64,000 bases of DNA from Candidatus Gastranaerophilales bacterium (GCA_028696075.1 JAQVHS010000004.1:81603-145602); one strand, 5' to 3'; positions 1 to 9,367 are shown, counted from the first letter of the stretch. Made by a program: numbers and translations. The notes: generated by a model not told the origin, from the letters alone.

Positions 1-666
1 CTGGCTGAAATCCAAAAAATGCAAGGTGAAGACGGCGAAGGCGACCCTAATGTTGCATTGACCGAGGAACTGCTCCAAGGAAATGAAGAAAATAAATTTA
101 AAGAAGGCTATCAATATCTGGACTATTTAAAACATATAAACTCTTCTCAATTTAATTTTGATTTTTCCGTTAAAGATAACGAAAAATTTTCAGATAAAAA
201 AATATCAAACAAATTCAACGTGAATTTATCTTCGCTAAACTCAGATGACATAAGAGTATTTATGCAGCTAAGCCAAAAAAATGATATATCAATACAATCA
301 ATAGACACCAATACACAAAAAGCAACTATAAGCGTTAATAACGTAGAAAATCAGATAAGCTACAAAAGCATAGAAGTTTCAAAGACCCTGTTTAATGCCA
401 TAGAAGCGGCATATCAAACAAACAGACCCGTAAGATTAGATTTTGGCAATGATACCTCGGTAATTTTAAAAATAGGCAAAGACGGTAGAATTTCAGCGGA
501 TTTTATTCCTAATGACAAAGCAATGGAAGTGATTTTAAGAAATGCGCTTCCTGAATTAAAGGCAAAATTCGACTCGGAAAATTTACCCTATAACGAATTA
601 AATTACAGACAATACAACCAACAAAAACAAAACAAGGAAGATAAGGAGAAAAATAACGATGAATGA
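1..666 (+). CDS. FliK-like flagellar hook-length protein, 5' end outside window
   Basis: The frame is open from the first base, so the true start lies upstream; an in-frame ATG at 19 is internal. The visible 221 residues are acidic and Asn/Lys-rich without membrane segments. The last ~80 residues follow the pattern of the FliK C-terminal domain: a hydrophobic strand (VRLDFGNDTSVILKI), a glycine turn, then LRNALPELKAKFDSENLPY, which matches the family's leucine-rich 'LR..LP.LR..L...GL' helix, and a hydrophilic charged tail. FliK proteins measure hook length and switch flagellar export to filament subunits. The stop overlaps the start of the next flagellar gene by 8 nt, implying translational coupling, which supports a flagellar role. 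The assignment rests on pattern and context, so it is tentative; it could be another hook-associated protein. Confidence 0.5.
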   Translation: MAEIQKMQGEDGEGDPNVALTEELLQGNEENKFKEGYQYLDYLKHINSSQFNFDFSVKDNEKFSDKKISNKFNVNLSSLNSDDIRVFMQLSQKNDISIQSIDTNTQKATISVNNVENQISYKSIEVSKTLFNAIEAAYQTNRPVRLDFGNDTSVILKIGKDGRISADFIPNDKAMEVILRNALPELKAKFDSENLPYNELNYRQYNQQKQNKEDKEKNNDE

Positions 667-1462
667 CGGATTTATTACAGCGCTAAACACTCAACGTTCT
701 ACCTCCAACTGGATGGATGCTTTGGCGGAAAACCTCAGCAACATCTACACCCCGGGCTACAGAGAAAACCAATTTCGTTTTAATACATTTTTAGGCGGTA
801 CATACGTGGATACATTCGGAATGAAAACAGACCAGGGGAAATCACTTCCCGGCACCGCCCCTGAAAACATTTTTCTTGAAGGTCAGGGCTATTTTGTAAC
901 TAAAAATGACAAAGGACAAACCGTCTATACAAGGCTGGGAGAATTTCAATTTGATGCACAAGGTGTGTATAAAACAAAAAACGGCGCCAGAGTACAAGGT
1001 TATATCCTGAACGATGAAGGCAAAGTCCTCTCCAATTCTTCAGAGGTGGAAGGTGATGTGGCAAGTATGCCGACGACCGACATAAAATTATGGATAGACC
1101 CCTCTAACGGTAAATATTTAGGAAAATATGACGAATTTGAATTTGGCGGCAATGGAATTTTATACGGTAAATCAGATGGCGGAAAACTCAAAACTCCTCT
1201 GTATAAGGTTGCCATACACAATTTTAATAACCCTGAAGGGCTTCTTAATATACAAAAAGGCGAATATGTAGAAACCGAAGAATCAGGCAAACCCGTTATA
1301 GGAAATGCCCAGGTAAGAGGCGGTTTAATAGAACAATCAAACGTTGACTTTAAAACAAACATTGCATACTATCAACAGGCAAAAATGCAAATGGAACTTT
1401 CAAATAAATTGATTTCAACAAACAAACAACTCCTTGAAGAAGCTATGAGGTTAATTCAATAA
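659..1462 (+). CDS. Flagellar hook/rod protein, FlgE-FlgF-FlgG family
   Basis: 267 residues, the usual size of the rod proteins FlgF and FlgG. Residues ~15-35 carry the family N-terminal motif (MDALAENLSNIYTPGYRENQ, compare ANNLAN..TPGFK), followed by GQGYFVTKNDKGQTVYTRLGEF, the conserved 'GxGFF.....G...YTR.G.F' segment. The C-terminus has VRGGLIEQSNVD and a long coiled helix, as in FlgG (QG.LE.SNVD). The protein is exported by the flagellar type III apparatus and polymerises as part of the axial rod or hook. It is translationally coupled to the upstream FliK-like gene. Family membership is clear; the subfamily (F, G or a short hook protein E) cannot be settled from sequence inspection. An 80-nt gap with a likely new ribosome-binding site separates it from the next gene. 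Confidence 0.85.
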   Translation: MNDGFITALNTQRSTSNWMDALAENLSNIYTPGYRENQFRFNTFLGGTYVDTFGMKTDQGKSLPGTAPENIFLEGQGYFVTKNDKGQTVYTRLGEFQFDAQGVYKTKNGARVQGYILNDEGKVLSNSSEVEGDVASMPTTDIKLWIDPSNGKYLGKYDEFEFGGNGILYGKSDGGKLKTPLYKVAIHNFNNPEGLLNIQKGEYVETEESGKPVIGNAQVRGGLIEQSNVDFKTNIAYYQQAKMQMELSNKLISTNKQLLEEAMRLIQ

Positions 1463-1541
1463 ATCTTTACATATTCTTCCCTTTTATTATATTTACTTTT
1501 TTAGTATCATAAAGTCGTAGGATACCACCAAGGGGAAGAGC

Positions 1542-2918
1542 GTGTATAATGCGATTATCATAGGCGCAGGTCCGGCAGGGATTTTTTCTGCGTTGGAACT
1601 TGTCAAATTAAAACCCGATTTTAAAATTTTAATAATAGAAAAAGGACCCAAAATAGAAAACAGAAAATGCCTCATAAGAGAAGGGGCAAAGAGCTGCCCA
1701 AGCTGTATAAAATGCGGTTTACTCTGCGGATGGGGCGGAGCTGGTGCTTTTTCTGACGGTAAACTAACACTTACGCCCGATGTAGGCGGAAATCTTGGCG
1801 ATTATATGCCAAGATATGAAGTAGAAGAATTATTGAAATACACAGATAATATCTATTTAAAATACGGCGCTACAGAAGAGGTTTACGGCACTAATAACAA
1901 AGATGTTGAAGATATAGCCAAAAAAGCAACTATGGCGGAACTGAAACTTATTTACTCTCCGGTAAGACACTTGGGAACAGAGAGAAGTTTAACCGTACTT
2001 AAAAGCATGCAAGATGACTTGATGAGCAAAGTGGATATCATTAATAATGAAAAAGCTAAACACCTTATAGTAAAAGACGGTGTGGTAAAAGGAATTATTA
2101 CAGAAAAAGGCACAACCTATGAGAGTGAGAATGTAATAGTAGCCCCGGGCAGAGAAGGAGCTGACTGGTTAAGCGAAGAATTCAAAAAACTGAAAATAGA
2201 TTTAATAAACAACGCTGTCGATGTAGGTGTAAGGGTAGAACTTCCCGCGCCTGTTATGCAAGAATTGACTGATAAGCTGTATGAATCCAAACTTATCTAC
2301 TATGCCCCGACATTCAAGGACATGGTCAGGACTTTTTGCATGAATCCTATGGGTGAAGTTGTTTGCGAAAATTATAATGGTATTTCTACAGTTAACGGCC
2401 ATAGCTACGCAAATAAGAAAACTCCGAATACGAATTTTGCGCTTCTTGTAAGCAAGAGCTTCACCGAGCCTTTTAAAGAACCTATACAATACGGCCAGCA
2501 TATAGCAAGACTTGCTAACATGCTTGCAGGCGGAGTACTGGTGCAAAGGTTTGGTGATTTACTTGAAGGCAGGCGCTCTACGGTTGAAAAAATTAACAAA
2601 AGCATAATCCAACCGACACTTAAGTCTGCAACACCCGGCGATTTAAGTTTAGTACTGCCTCACAGACACCTTACAAGCATTACCGAAATGCTGTATGCGC
2701 TTGATAAAATTGCGCCCGGCGTAGCATCAAGATACACCCTGCTTTACGGTGTAGAGGTTAAATTCTACAGTTCAAGAGTTCCTCTTTCTAACGAACTTGA
2801 AACAGCGGGGGTAAAGAATTTGTACGCTATAGGCGATGGCGCCGGTGTTACCAGAGGATTATTACAAGCTTCTTCTTCGGGTATTTTAGCCGCAAGAAGT
2901 ATTTGTAAAAAATATTGA
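1542..2918 (+). CDS. FAD-dependent dehydrogenase (COG2509 type)
   Basis: 458 residues starting at a GTG preceded by AGGGGAAG. The first 35 residues are a Rossmann FAD fold (IIGAGPAGIFSALELV...IEKG). A cysteine-rich stretch follows at ~48-65 (CLIREGAKSCPSCIKCGLLC) and then a GWGGAGAFSDGKL motif typical of this group. The C-terminus has the second FAD-contact motif, LYAIGDGAGVTRGLLQASSSG. These proteins are annotated as NAD(FAD)-utilising dehydrogenases with unknown physiological substrate; the clustered cysteines could hold a metal or act in redox chemistry. It is not obviously part of the flagellar operon, being 79 nt downstream with its own ribosome-binding site. The family call is firm; the biochemical role is unknown. 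Confidence 0.85.
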   Translation: MYNAIIIGAGPAGIFSALELVKLKPDFKILIIEKGPKIENRKCLIREGAKSCPSCIKCGLLCGWGGAGAFSDGKLTLTPDVGGNLGDYMPRYEVEELLKYTDNIYLKYGATEEVYGTNNKDVEDIAKKATMAELKLIYSPVRHLGTERSLTVLKSMQDDLMSKVDIINNEKAKHLIVKDGVVKGIITEKGTTYESENVIVAPGREGADWLSEEFKKLKIDLINNAVDVGVRVELPAPVMQELTDKLYESKLIYYAPTFKDMVRTFCMNPMGEVVCENYNGISTVNGHSYANKKTPNTNFALLVSKSFTEPFKEPIQYGQHIARLANMLAGGVLVQRFGDLLEGRRSTVEKINKSIIQPTLKSATPGDLSLVLPHRHLTSITEMLYALDKIAPGVASRYTLLYGVEVKFYSSRVPLSNELETAGVKNLYAIGDGAGVTRGLLQASSSGILAARSICKKY

Positions 2919-3034
2919 GTAACCATGTGAACTATTGACAAAAGATCTTAAAATACAAAACCTTATCGTTACGGCTTTGTTTCATATTTTTTTAAAAACA
3001 AATGTAAATCTTTTGTAACATTTGCAAAAAAAAC

Positions 3035-3142
3035 TATACACAAAAGCCATGCTAAAGGTATTATATGCATGTATCAAACAATCCCCAAATCTCCTCCCAA
3101 GATTATGTGATGTAGAAGCTACTATTTAGTAGCTTTTTTTTT
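3035..3142 (+). ncRNA. Candidate small RNA with own promoter and terminator
   Basis: TTGTAA (3013-3018) and TATACA (3035-3040) are 16 bp apart and would start a transcript near 3047. It would end at a clear intrinsic terminator at 3117-3142: AGCTACT, loop ATTT, AGTAGCT, then nine T. The ~95-nt product has no open frame of note. The terminator might instead serve the FAD dehydrogenase 200 nt upstream, so the independent RNA is only a possibility; the terminator itself is convincing. Confidence 0.3.
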
Positions 3143-3353
3143 GTTACTATTTAGTAGTTTTTTTGTGTAGCCAAATAAGTTGGGTTAAAACCCAACCTAC
3201 ATAAACTTAGTAGCTTAAGAACAAAATCGGTAAGATGCTGAACTCGCTCCGCTCCTCAAGCATGACAGTATTTTCGCCCATGACCCTTCGCCCCCGGGCG
3301 CACCGCTTCACCTATTAAGCCTAATCCCAGCCTCCCAGCTGTCAAGCTTCCTC
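3143..3353. other. Intergenic stretch with hairpin and GC-rich REP-like sequence
   Basis: No gene is visible. A degenerate second copy of the terminator stem (ACTATTTAGTAG) lies just after 3142. A strong hairpin GTTGGGTT/AACCCAAC sits at 3179-3196 and could terminate the minus-strand nrdJ transcript or be a dispersed palindrome. From ~3235 the sequence becomes markedly more GC-rich than its surroundings, with CTCGCTCCGCTCCTC and a CGCCC/GGGCG hairpin, which resembles the repetitive extragenic palindromes found in many genomes. Confidence 0.35.
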
Positions 3354-5366
3354 TTAGCTGCAACCTGAATGTCCGCAGTTTAGGCAGATATAGCAGCCTT
3401 CAGAAAACTCTATTTTATTGCCGCATTCAGGGCAATTTTTAACCTTTACCTCGCCTGCATACTGAACTTCTACCGCTTTAGGCTCTTCTTCTGTTTTAAC
3501 ATCTACAGCATCTGTCATATTAGCGAGTTTTTCTTCAATCGTTTCCTTTTTCTCTATATTCATAGGTTGGAAAACTCTTGAATTATTTCTGTAAACCGTA
3601 ATACCTTTCAGGTTAGATTTATAAGCAAGATAGTATGTTTCTTCAATATCTTCTCTTGTAGCATGCTCTTCAAAGTTAACTGTTTTAGAAACAGCATTGT
3701 CTGTATGAAGCTGGAACGCAGCCTGCATTTTCACATGCCATTCGGGAGAAACATCATGCGCCGTTGAAAACACATGCTGAATATCTTCCGGTACTCTTGA
3801 GTTTCCATGAACAGTTCCTTTTTCGGAAATCTCAGCCATTAATTCTTCAGAGTAGAAGCCTCTTTCTTTTGCAAGTTTTTCAAAGATGGGGTTAACTTCG
3901 TACATCAAAGTTCCATCCATAACATTTCTTAAGAAAACCAGCCCGAATAACGGTTCAACCCCGCCTGACGCACTTGCTATCATACTAATTGTACCTGTTG
4001 GCGCAATGCAAGTTGTTGTAGCATTCCTTATACCGAATTTGTCAATTTGCGCATCCAAATCAGTCCATTGCTCATCAGAAATCAAGCCTGCGCCTTTTCC
4101 TTTGTATTTGTTGTATAAGAAGTTTTTATTGTCATAAATGCTACCTTTAAAGCTTGAGAAACTTCCTCTAATCTTAGCCAATTCAATAGCTTCAACTTTT
4201 GAATGATAATCAATAAACTCCATAATTTGAGAAGCCAACTTTGTTCCTTCTTCGCTGTTATAAGGAATATTGAGAATCATAAGCATATCAGCCCAGCCCA
4301 TTACACCAAGCCCGATTTTACGGTTTCCCGTAACCATTTCGGCTATTTTGGGAAGCGGATAATTGTTAACCGTAATAACATTATCAAGGAAATGAATCGC
4401 CAATTTTGTAACTTCTGCCAGTTTATCCCAGTTTATAACCTTTTGTCCGTCTTTTTCTTCAATTATTCTTGCAAGGTTGATTGACCCGAGGTTACAGGCT
4501 TCATAAGGCAATAGCGGTACTTCTCCGCAAGGATTAGTTGACTCTATAGGTCCTAATTGAGGTGTAGGGTTATCTGCATTCATCTTATCAAGGAATACAA
4601 TACCCGGTTCGCCGTTTCTCCAGGCATGGTCAACTATAAGGTCAAAAACTTTTTTAGCGCTGATTTTTTGGACACAAACTTTAGAATTAGGATGAATGAG
4701 TTCATAATCTTCGCCTGCCAAAACAGCTTCCATAAACTTGTCCGTAATGCCTACGGAAATATTGAAGTTGTTTAATTTATTGCCATCAAACTTAGCATCA
4801 ATAAAATCTAAAATATCGGGATGGTCAACTCTTAAAATTGCCATGTTGGCACCGCGTCTTGTCCCGCCTTGTTTAACAGCTTCCGTTGCGGCATTAAATA
4901 CTTCCATAAAAGAAATCGGACCTGATGACACACCCATAGTAGAGCGAACAACATCATTTTTAGGTCTTAATCTTGAAAAATTAAACCCTGTACCACCACC
5001 GCTTTTGTGTATCAAAGCCGTATTTTTAATAGTTTCAAAAATATTTTCCAAAGAATCTTCAACAGGAAGAACAAAACATGCGCTAAGCTGTCCCAATTCT
5101 CTTCCGGCATTCATAAGCGTAGGACTGTTTGGCATAAAATACCGGTCTGTAATACACTCGTAGAATTTTTTAGTAAGTTCATCAACTTCGGCTTGAGGAA
5201 CATTATATTGTAAATCAGCGGCAGCTATGGTAGAAGCAACACGATAAAATAATTCTTGCGGAGTTTCTGTAGCATTCCCTTCTTTATCTCTTTTTAAATA
5301 TCTCTTTTCTAAAACTTTTATTGCATTTTCACTTAAAGTTAATTTTTTTAAAGTATCCAAACTCAC
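3354..5366 (-). CDS. nrdJ: Adenosylcobalamin-dependent ribonucleotide reductase, class II
   Basis: 670 residues from a GTG start with GGGGG about 8 nt upstream. It reduces ribonucleotides to deoxyribonucleotides with a B12 radical and is oxygen-tolerant and oxygen-independent. Visible family landmarks: RYFMPNSPTLMNAG near residue 75, the substrate-site cysteine C97 (SACFVLP), the catalytic triad NPCGE at ~278-282 (N278, C280, E282), and the partner cysteine C453 (TTTCIAPTGT). The C-terminus ends in a zinc-ribbon-like segment (CPECGNKI...CLNCGHSGCS), which in class II enzymes supplies the swinging redox cysteines. There is no N-terminal ATP-cone, so allosteric activity control is probably absent. 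It is monocistronic and convergent with the upstream plus-strand genes. I looked for a cobalamin riboswitch in the leader and did not find one. Confidence 0.95.
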   Translation of the reverse strand: MSLDTLKKLTLSENAIKVLEKRYLKRDKEGNATETPQELFYRVASTIAAADLQYNVPQAEVDELTKKFYECITDRYFMPNSPTLMNAGRELGQLSACFVLPVEDSLENIFETIKNTALIHKSGGGTGFNFSRLRPKNDVVRSTMGVSSGPISFMEVFNAATEAVKQGGTRRGANMAILRVDHPDILDFIDAKFDGNKLNNFNISVGITDKFMEAVLAGEDYELIHPNSKVCVQKISAKKVFDLIVDHAWRNGEPGIVFLDKMNADNPTPQLGPIESTNPCGEVPLLPYEACNLGSINLARIIEEKDGQKVINWDKLAEVTKLAIHFLDNVITVNNYPLPKIAEMVTGNRKIGLGVMGWADMLMILNIPYNSEEGTKLASQIMEFIDYHSKVEAIELAKIRGSFSSFKGSIYDNKNFLYNKYKGKGAGLISDEQWTDLDAQIDKFGIRNATTTCIAPTGTISMIASASGGVEPLFGLVFLRNVMDGTLMYEVNPIFEKLAKERGFYSEELMAEISEKGTVHGNSRVPEDIQHVFSTAHDVSPEWHVKMQAAFQLHTDNAVSKTVNFEEHATREDIEETYYLAYKSNLKGITVYRNNSRVFQPMNIEKKETIEEKLANMTDAVDVKTEEEPKAVEVQYAGEVKVKNCPECGNKIEFSEGCYICLNCGHSGCS

Positions 5367-5545
5367 TGATATCCCCCTATTCCAAGCTAAATGATTTGTT
5401 TTTCAATTCTAACATACATCTGTATTTTTTGTACAAAGTTTTAATAATATTTAACAAAGAAAAGCGTTTTTAATATTTTCCGTGCAGTTTAATCCTACAA
5501 AAAGAGGATAAAAATCAGTACTTACACGTGATAAACTGCTTATAT

Positions 5546-5578
5546 GGGCTAACTGTGCCCTCTGGTGCCCCATGGGCA
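5546..5578 (+). promoter_or_regulatory. Hairpins in flagellin 5' leader
   Basis: Two consecutive GC-rich hairpins lie 29-61 nt upstream of the flagellin start: GGGC/GCCC (5546-5560) and TGCCC, loop CAT, GGGCA (5566-5578). In an otherwise AT-rich leader they probably stabilise the abundant flagellin mRNA or control its translation. I could not find a convincing sigma-28 promoter of the TAAA-N15-GCCGATAA type. The divergent nrdJ promoter lies in the same interval and may use an extended -10 (TGTTAGAAT, minus strand). Confidence 0.35.
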
Positions 5579-5606
5579 AAAATACAAAAACTAAAGATAG
5601 GGATAT

Positions 5607-7409
5607 ATGATTAGTATCGTAACTAACAGTTTGAACACGAAGATTCAACAGTGCATAACAAGCGCTGATAAAAGAGTTGCGGCTACAATTCAAAACTTAT
5701 CCACAGGTTTAAAAGTAAATTCGGCAAAAGATGATTCAGCGGGGCTTTATGCTGGAACAAATTTCTCTGTTCAGACCAGCGGGACAAAGCAGGCATATAA
5801 TAATACTTTAACCGGCATAAACATTCTAGGCACAGCAGATAATGCGCTTGGCAATATGAGCAATCTTATATCAAGGGTAAGAGAATTAGCGCTAAGAAGC
5901 GCTAACGGAACTTACAGTTCACAGGAACGTTCATCGATGCAGCAAGAGGCAGAGGGACTGGTTGCCGAGATGAGAAATATAGAAAAAAGTACAAGTTTTA
6001 GCGGACGTAGTATCTTTGCCGAAACAGGCGGTATTTCAGGTAATAACACCCCTGCTGAAAACAACCCCAACCATAAAACCGTTGAGCAGGTAGAAGCAGA
6101 GTATGCCTCAGCAAAGGCTTCCGGCAATCTTGTGTTAATCAACACAAGAGCTGAGCTTGAAGCTATAAAAAATACCCAAACAGAGAGCAATAAGGTTTAT
6201 GTCCTTATGAGCGACATTAACCTTGCAGGAAAGGAATGGGAACCTATTTCTCCCGGATATGCTACAGCGTTTAAAGGCACTATTGATGGCAACGGTTATA
6301 AAATAGATAATTTAACATGTAGTAGTGGCAGCTATAAAGGTTTTATAGGCGATTTGATGGGTACGGTCAAAAACCTTGCCTTAACAAATGTAAATATATC
6401 AGGAGGAAGCACTCTAGGAGGACTTGTGGGTCGTTTTGACTCCGGTACAATCGATAATTGCTATGTAACAGGAAAAGTAAGCGGAACAGGCAATCAAATA
6501 GGGGGAATAACGGGAAGAATGCTGGCATCGGCTCGTATTATAAATAGTTATGCAAACGTTGATGTATCGGGGGGGCAAGATACAGGCGGTCTGGTCGGTG
6601 CATTGCATGGCAATGTACCCAGAATAGAAAATTGCTACAGCGAAGGAACTGTATCAGGGGCTACACCAACCAGCAGTAATATAGGGGGCTTGATAGGGTC
6701 TATAAATGCAACAACTCCTACACTAGTTAATTCTTACTCGACGTCCCGGGTTTTAGCTACATCAAGCAGCTCAGGAGGTTTTATAGGAAACATTACGTCA
6801 TCAAATATATCTGCAATATCAAATAACCATTGGTCATCTGAATCTTCAGGCAAATCTACCAGTGTCGGGACAGGATTTACATTAGATGATACCCGGGCAA
6901 AAAATGAGAAGGCTTCTTTCTTTAGTAATTCCAAGAATTTAACATTCCTGGGAGGTAATTATGATTATGACTTTAATCCACCGCAATTAAAGTTGTTTGT
7001 AGAACCGCCGCCAAATCCGCCGAAAGGAATGCGGCTTCAAGTAGGAGCGAATTCCGGGGATGACAATGTGCTTTATATTGATTGCAGCTTTACTTTAGGT
7101 GATTTCAAGGTAAATTTGGCAACAGCAACTGCCGCCTTGGATAGCCTTAATAAAATAGATGCGCTTATAAAGAAAATAAGCAATAAACGCTCGGGCTTCG
7201 GCGCTTATGAAAACAGGCTGAATTCCGCACTGAGCCTGCAGCTGACAAGGGAACTGAATTATAGTTCTTCTGAATCTGCAATAATGGACACAGATATAGC
7301 AGCTTCTTCTTCTAAACTGACTAAGTCTCAGATTTTAAGAAATGCAGGAGTCTCCTTACTATCTCAAACTTCTCAAATTAACAAAGACTTGTTATTATCT
7401 CTGATTTAG
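5607..7409 (+). CDS. fliC: Flagellin with GLUG-repeat insert
   Basis: 600 residues, longer than a plain flagellin. Residues ~1-135 are the conserved N-terminal D0/D1 region (VAATIQNLSTGLKVNSAKDD, then ...NNTLTGINILGTADNALGNM and RVRELALRSANGTYSS). The last ~90 residues are the C-terminal D1/D0 region (AIMDTDIAASSSKLTKSQIL, then SLLSQTSQINKDLLLSLI). Between them, ~residues 150-470, are several GLUG-type repeats (GGLVGRFDSGTIDNCYVTG, IGGITGRM..., TGGLVGAL..., IGGLIGS...), a beta-helical module best known from Gram-positive and host-associated adhesins and proteases. It replaces the variable D2/D3 domain that is exposed on the filament surface. The filament should therefore display a beta-helix outward. 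The flagellar call is secure; adhesion is inference. Confidence 0.92.
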   Translation: MISIVTNSLNTKIQQCITSADKRVAATIQNLSTGLKVNSAKDDSAGLYAGTNFSVQTSGTKQAYNNTLTGINILGTADNALGNMSNLISRVRELALRSANGTYSSQERSSMQQEAEGLVAEMRNIEKSTSFSGRSIFAETGGISGNNTPAENNPNHKTVEQVEAEYASAKASGNLVLINTRAELEAIKNTQTESNKVYVLMSDINLAGKEWEPISPGYATAFKGTIDGNGYKIDNLTCSSGSYKGFIGDLMGTVKNLALTNVNISGGSTLGGLVGRFDSGTIDNCYVTGKVSGTGNQIGGITGRMLASARIINSYANVDVSGGQDTGGLVGALHGNVPRIENCYSEGTVSGATPTSSNIGGLIGSINATTPTLVNSYSTSRVLATSSSSGGFIGNITSSNISAISNNHWSSESSGKSTSVGTGFTLDDTRAKNEKASFFSNSKNLTFLGGNYDYDFNPPQLKLFVEPPPNPPKGMRLQVGANSGDDNVLYIDCSFTLGDFKVNLATATAALDSLNKIDALIKKISNKRSGFGAYENRLNSALSLQLTRELNYSSSESAIMDTDIAASSSKLTKSQILRNAGVSLLSQTSQINKDLLLSLI

Positions 7410-7497
7410 TTATACATAAAACTGCAATTAGGGGTAATAGCGTAATTATTTTGTTTAGTTTAAAATATCTAAATATGATAATTATAAAGGATTAATC

Positions 7498-7977
7498 ATG
7501 TTAAAAAGAGTTATATTAGTTGCAACGCTGGCATTAAGCATTAATACAATAGTTTTATCACAAAGCACAACACCAACTCCAAAACCTCAACAGACTGCAC
7601 AGACTTGTGAAGTAAGACAAAGCGACTTGGTGCTAAAACCTAAGAATTATCTCAGCAAGAAAATAAAAATTAACGCCAGTTTTGATAAGTTTTCAACGTT
7701 AGGCTTAGACTATGAACCCGTTAACATGTCATCAAAAGATTATATTTCTTTTTTAATCAAAAGAAACGATGTGAAAGAATACGATATACCTCTTTCAGAG
7801 CTTAAACTCATTATTAAACGAGATTATGCAGAAAAAGAGCTTATAAACATAGAAAATAACGATAAAATAGAAGTCTACGGAAAAGTGTTTTCTACCGCCT
7901 TGGGTGACCCTTGGGTGCTTGTGGACAAGGTGGTTATTTTAACACCGAAAGAAAATAAAAAAGCTGAAAGTAAATAA
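7498..7977 (+). CDS. Secreted hypothetical protein, possible OB-fold
   Basis: 159 residues beginning with a clear signal peptide ([19 protein letters not shown]) and a Thr/Pro/Gln-rich linker ([10 protein letters not shown]). The mature part contains one cysteine, and its strand-rich pattern ([20 protein letters not shown] ... [25 protein letters not shown]) resembles periplasmic OB-fold proteins, where an 'I.V.G.V......PW..V..V' signature recurs. I do not recognise a named family. It lies 13 nt upstream of glyQ with GGGAAAAAAG in the gap, so the two are probably cotranscribed, though a functional link is unlikely. Confidence 0.7.
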   Translation: MLKRVILVATLALSINTIVLSQSTTPTPKPQQTAQTCEVRQSDLVLKPKNYLSKKIKINASFDKFSTLGLDYEPVNMSSKDYISFLIKRNDVKEYDIPLSELKLIIKRDYAEKELINIENNDKIEVYGKVFSTALGDPWVLVDKVVILTPKENKKAESK

Positions 7978-7990
7978 GAAGGGAAAAAAG

Positions 7991-8875
7991 ATGGGCTTAT
8001 CATTTCAAGAGCTATATTTAAATTTAACAAAATTTTGGTCTGACTATGGATGTATAATTCAACATCCTTACGATATAGAAAAAGGAGCAAGTACGATGAA
8101 TCCTGCTACTTTTTTACGTTCGTTGGGACCTGAGCCTTGGAATACCGCAATGATAGAGCCGTGTAGACGTCCTACAGATGCTCGCTATGGTGAAAACCCA
8201 AATCGTTTGGGGCATTATTTTCAATATCAGGTTATATTAAAACCATCGCCTAAAGATGCTCAGGAACTTTACTTGCAATCATTAACGGCTATGGGAATAG
8301 ACTTGTCTAAACATGATGTCAGATTCGTAGAAGATAATTGGGAATCACCTACCTTGGGTGCAAAAGGCGTAGGCTGGGAGGTCTGGCTTGATGGTATGGA
8401 AGTAACCCAATTTACATATTTTCAACAAGTTGGCGGACTTGAAATTAAACCTGTTGCCTTAGAATTAACCTATGGGCTCGAGCGTATTGCTATGTATTTG
8501 CAAAATGTAGATAACGTATATGATATAATGTGGAATAATGAAATTAAATACGGTGAAATCTACCATCAAAACGAAGTTGAACAATCAAAATATAATTTTG
8601 AATATTCAAATGCTGATACGTTATTTAAGGTTTATGACCTTTATTCCCAAGAGGCTCAAAACTGCTTGGAACAAAAGCTTGTATTACCTGCGTACGACTG
8701 TATTTTAAAGTGTTCTCACACCTTCAACCTACTTGATGCAAGAGGGGTAATAAGCAAAGACGAACGTACCAATTATATAAACAGGATAAGAAAACTTGCT
8801 TCTGAATCCGCAGCATTATATGTAGAGCAAAGAAAAGAAATGGGCTTCCCTCTTTTAAAAAAAGAGCTGGTTTAG
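7991..8875 (+). CDS. glyQ: Glycyl-tRNA synthetase alpha subunit
   Basis: 294 residues, the normal length of GlyQ, the catalytic subunit of the bacterial alpha2-beta2 glycyl-tRNA synthetase that charges tRNA-Gly. Family motifs are continuous: [73 protein letters not shown], and motif 3 with the catalytic arginine ([16 protein letters not shown]). The beta subunit gene glyS, needed for activity and usually next door, is not adjacent; a decayed transposase occupies the downstream space. Upstream there is no T-box-like leader because the gene follows closely on the secreted-protein gene. Confidence 0.97.
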   Translation: MGLSFQELYLNLTKFWSDYGCIIQHPYDIEKGASTMNPATFLRSLGPEPWNTAMIEPCRRPTDARYGENPNRLGHYFQYQVILKPSPKDAQELYLQSLTAMGIDLSKHDVRFVEDNWESPTLGAKGVGWEVWLDGMEVTQFTYFQQVGGLEIKPVALELTYGLERIAMYLQNVDNVYDIMWNNEIKYGEIYHQNEVEQSKYNFEYSNADTLFKVYDLYSQEAQNCLEQKLVLPAYDCILKCSHTFNLLDARGVISKDERTNYINRIRKLASESAALYVEQRKEMGFPLLKKELV

Positions 8876-8917
8876 CTGAATTTAGCACCTGCTGTTATAC
8901 AGCCTGTAAAACTCTGC

Positions 8918-9367
8918 TTAATGATTGATACGGTAGTGCTTATAGCCACTTATTACCAGATGATTGTAAGCTCTAAAGCTATCTGTGTAGACTACTGAAT
9001 CAAGCTTAATTTTACTTTTTACGATGGCTAGGAGCGTTTCCGATGAAGAATTTGGGATGAGTTGAGGATAGATTTTACCATTGCGTTTTAAAATGCCAAA
9101 AACAGGTATCTTATTCTCTGAACCTCTCTCTTTCCCTTTGTGATGCTTACCACCCAAATAACTCTCATCAAGTTCTAATTCACCTTCAAAGCCATTTTGG
9201 GCTTCACAATAGTCAACGATTTTCTCTCTAAAAAGCTTGTAATATCGATTTATTGTAACTCTGCTGATTTTCAGGATTTCAGCTACTTGAGTAGCTGTTA
9301 AATCTTTAGAAAAGTAAAAAATGATTTTTCTTATTTTGTATTAGCTTAATTTGCTGTATTTAAACAT
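8918..9367 (-). pseudogene. IS1595/ISXO2-type transposase remnant
   Basis: Reading the minus strand from an ATG at 9367 gives MFKYSKLS, a stop codon at codon 9, then an uninterrupted frame with a helix-turn-helix (TATQVAEILKISRVTINRYY) and the DDE core of ISXO2-like transposases (ELELDESYLGGKHHKGK, then VYTDSFRAYNHLV). The frame stops after YKHYRINH, where intact relatives continue for ~50 more residues (N..EN.W...K motif), so the C-terminus is lost too. Both a nonsense mutation and a truncation show it is dead. The sequence between 8880 and 8917 (CAGCCTGTAAAACTCTGC) may be the remaining element end. Confidence 0.75.

Noticed and set aside
5367-5545. Cobalamin riboswitch upstream of nrdJ
   Set aside because: I looked for the conserved B12-box and the typical long structured leader on the minus strand; only a short AT-rich leader is present.
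5500-5606. Sigma-28 promoter for flagellin
   Set aside because: TAAA at ~5532 has no GCCGATAA-like element at the right distance.
7410-7990. T-box leader for glyQ
   Set aside because: glyQ follows a protein gene by 13 nt, and there is no T-box consensus in the region.
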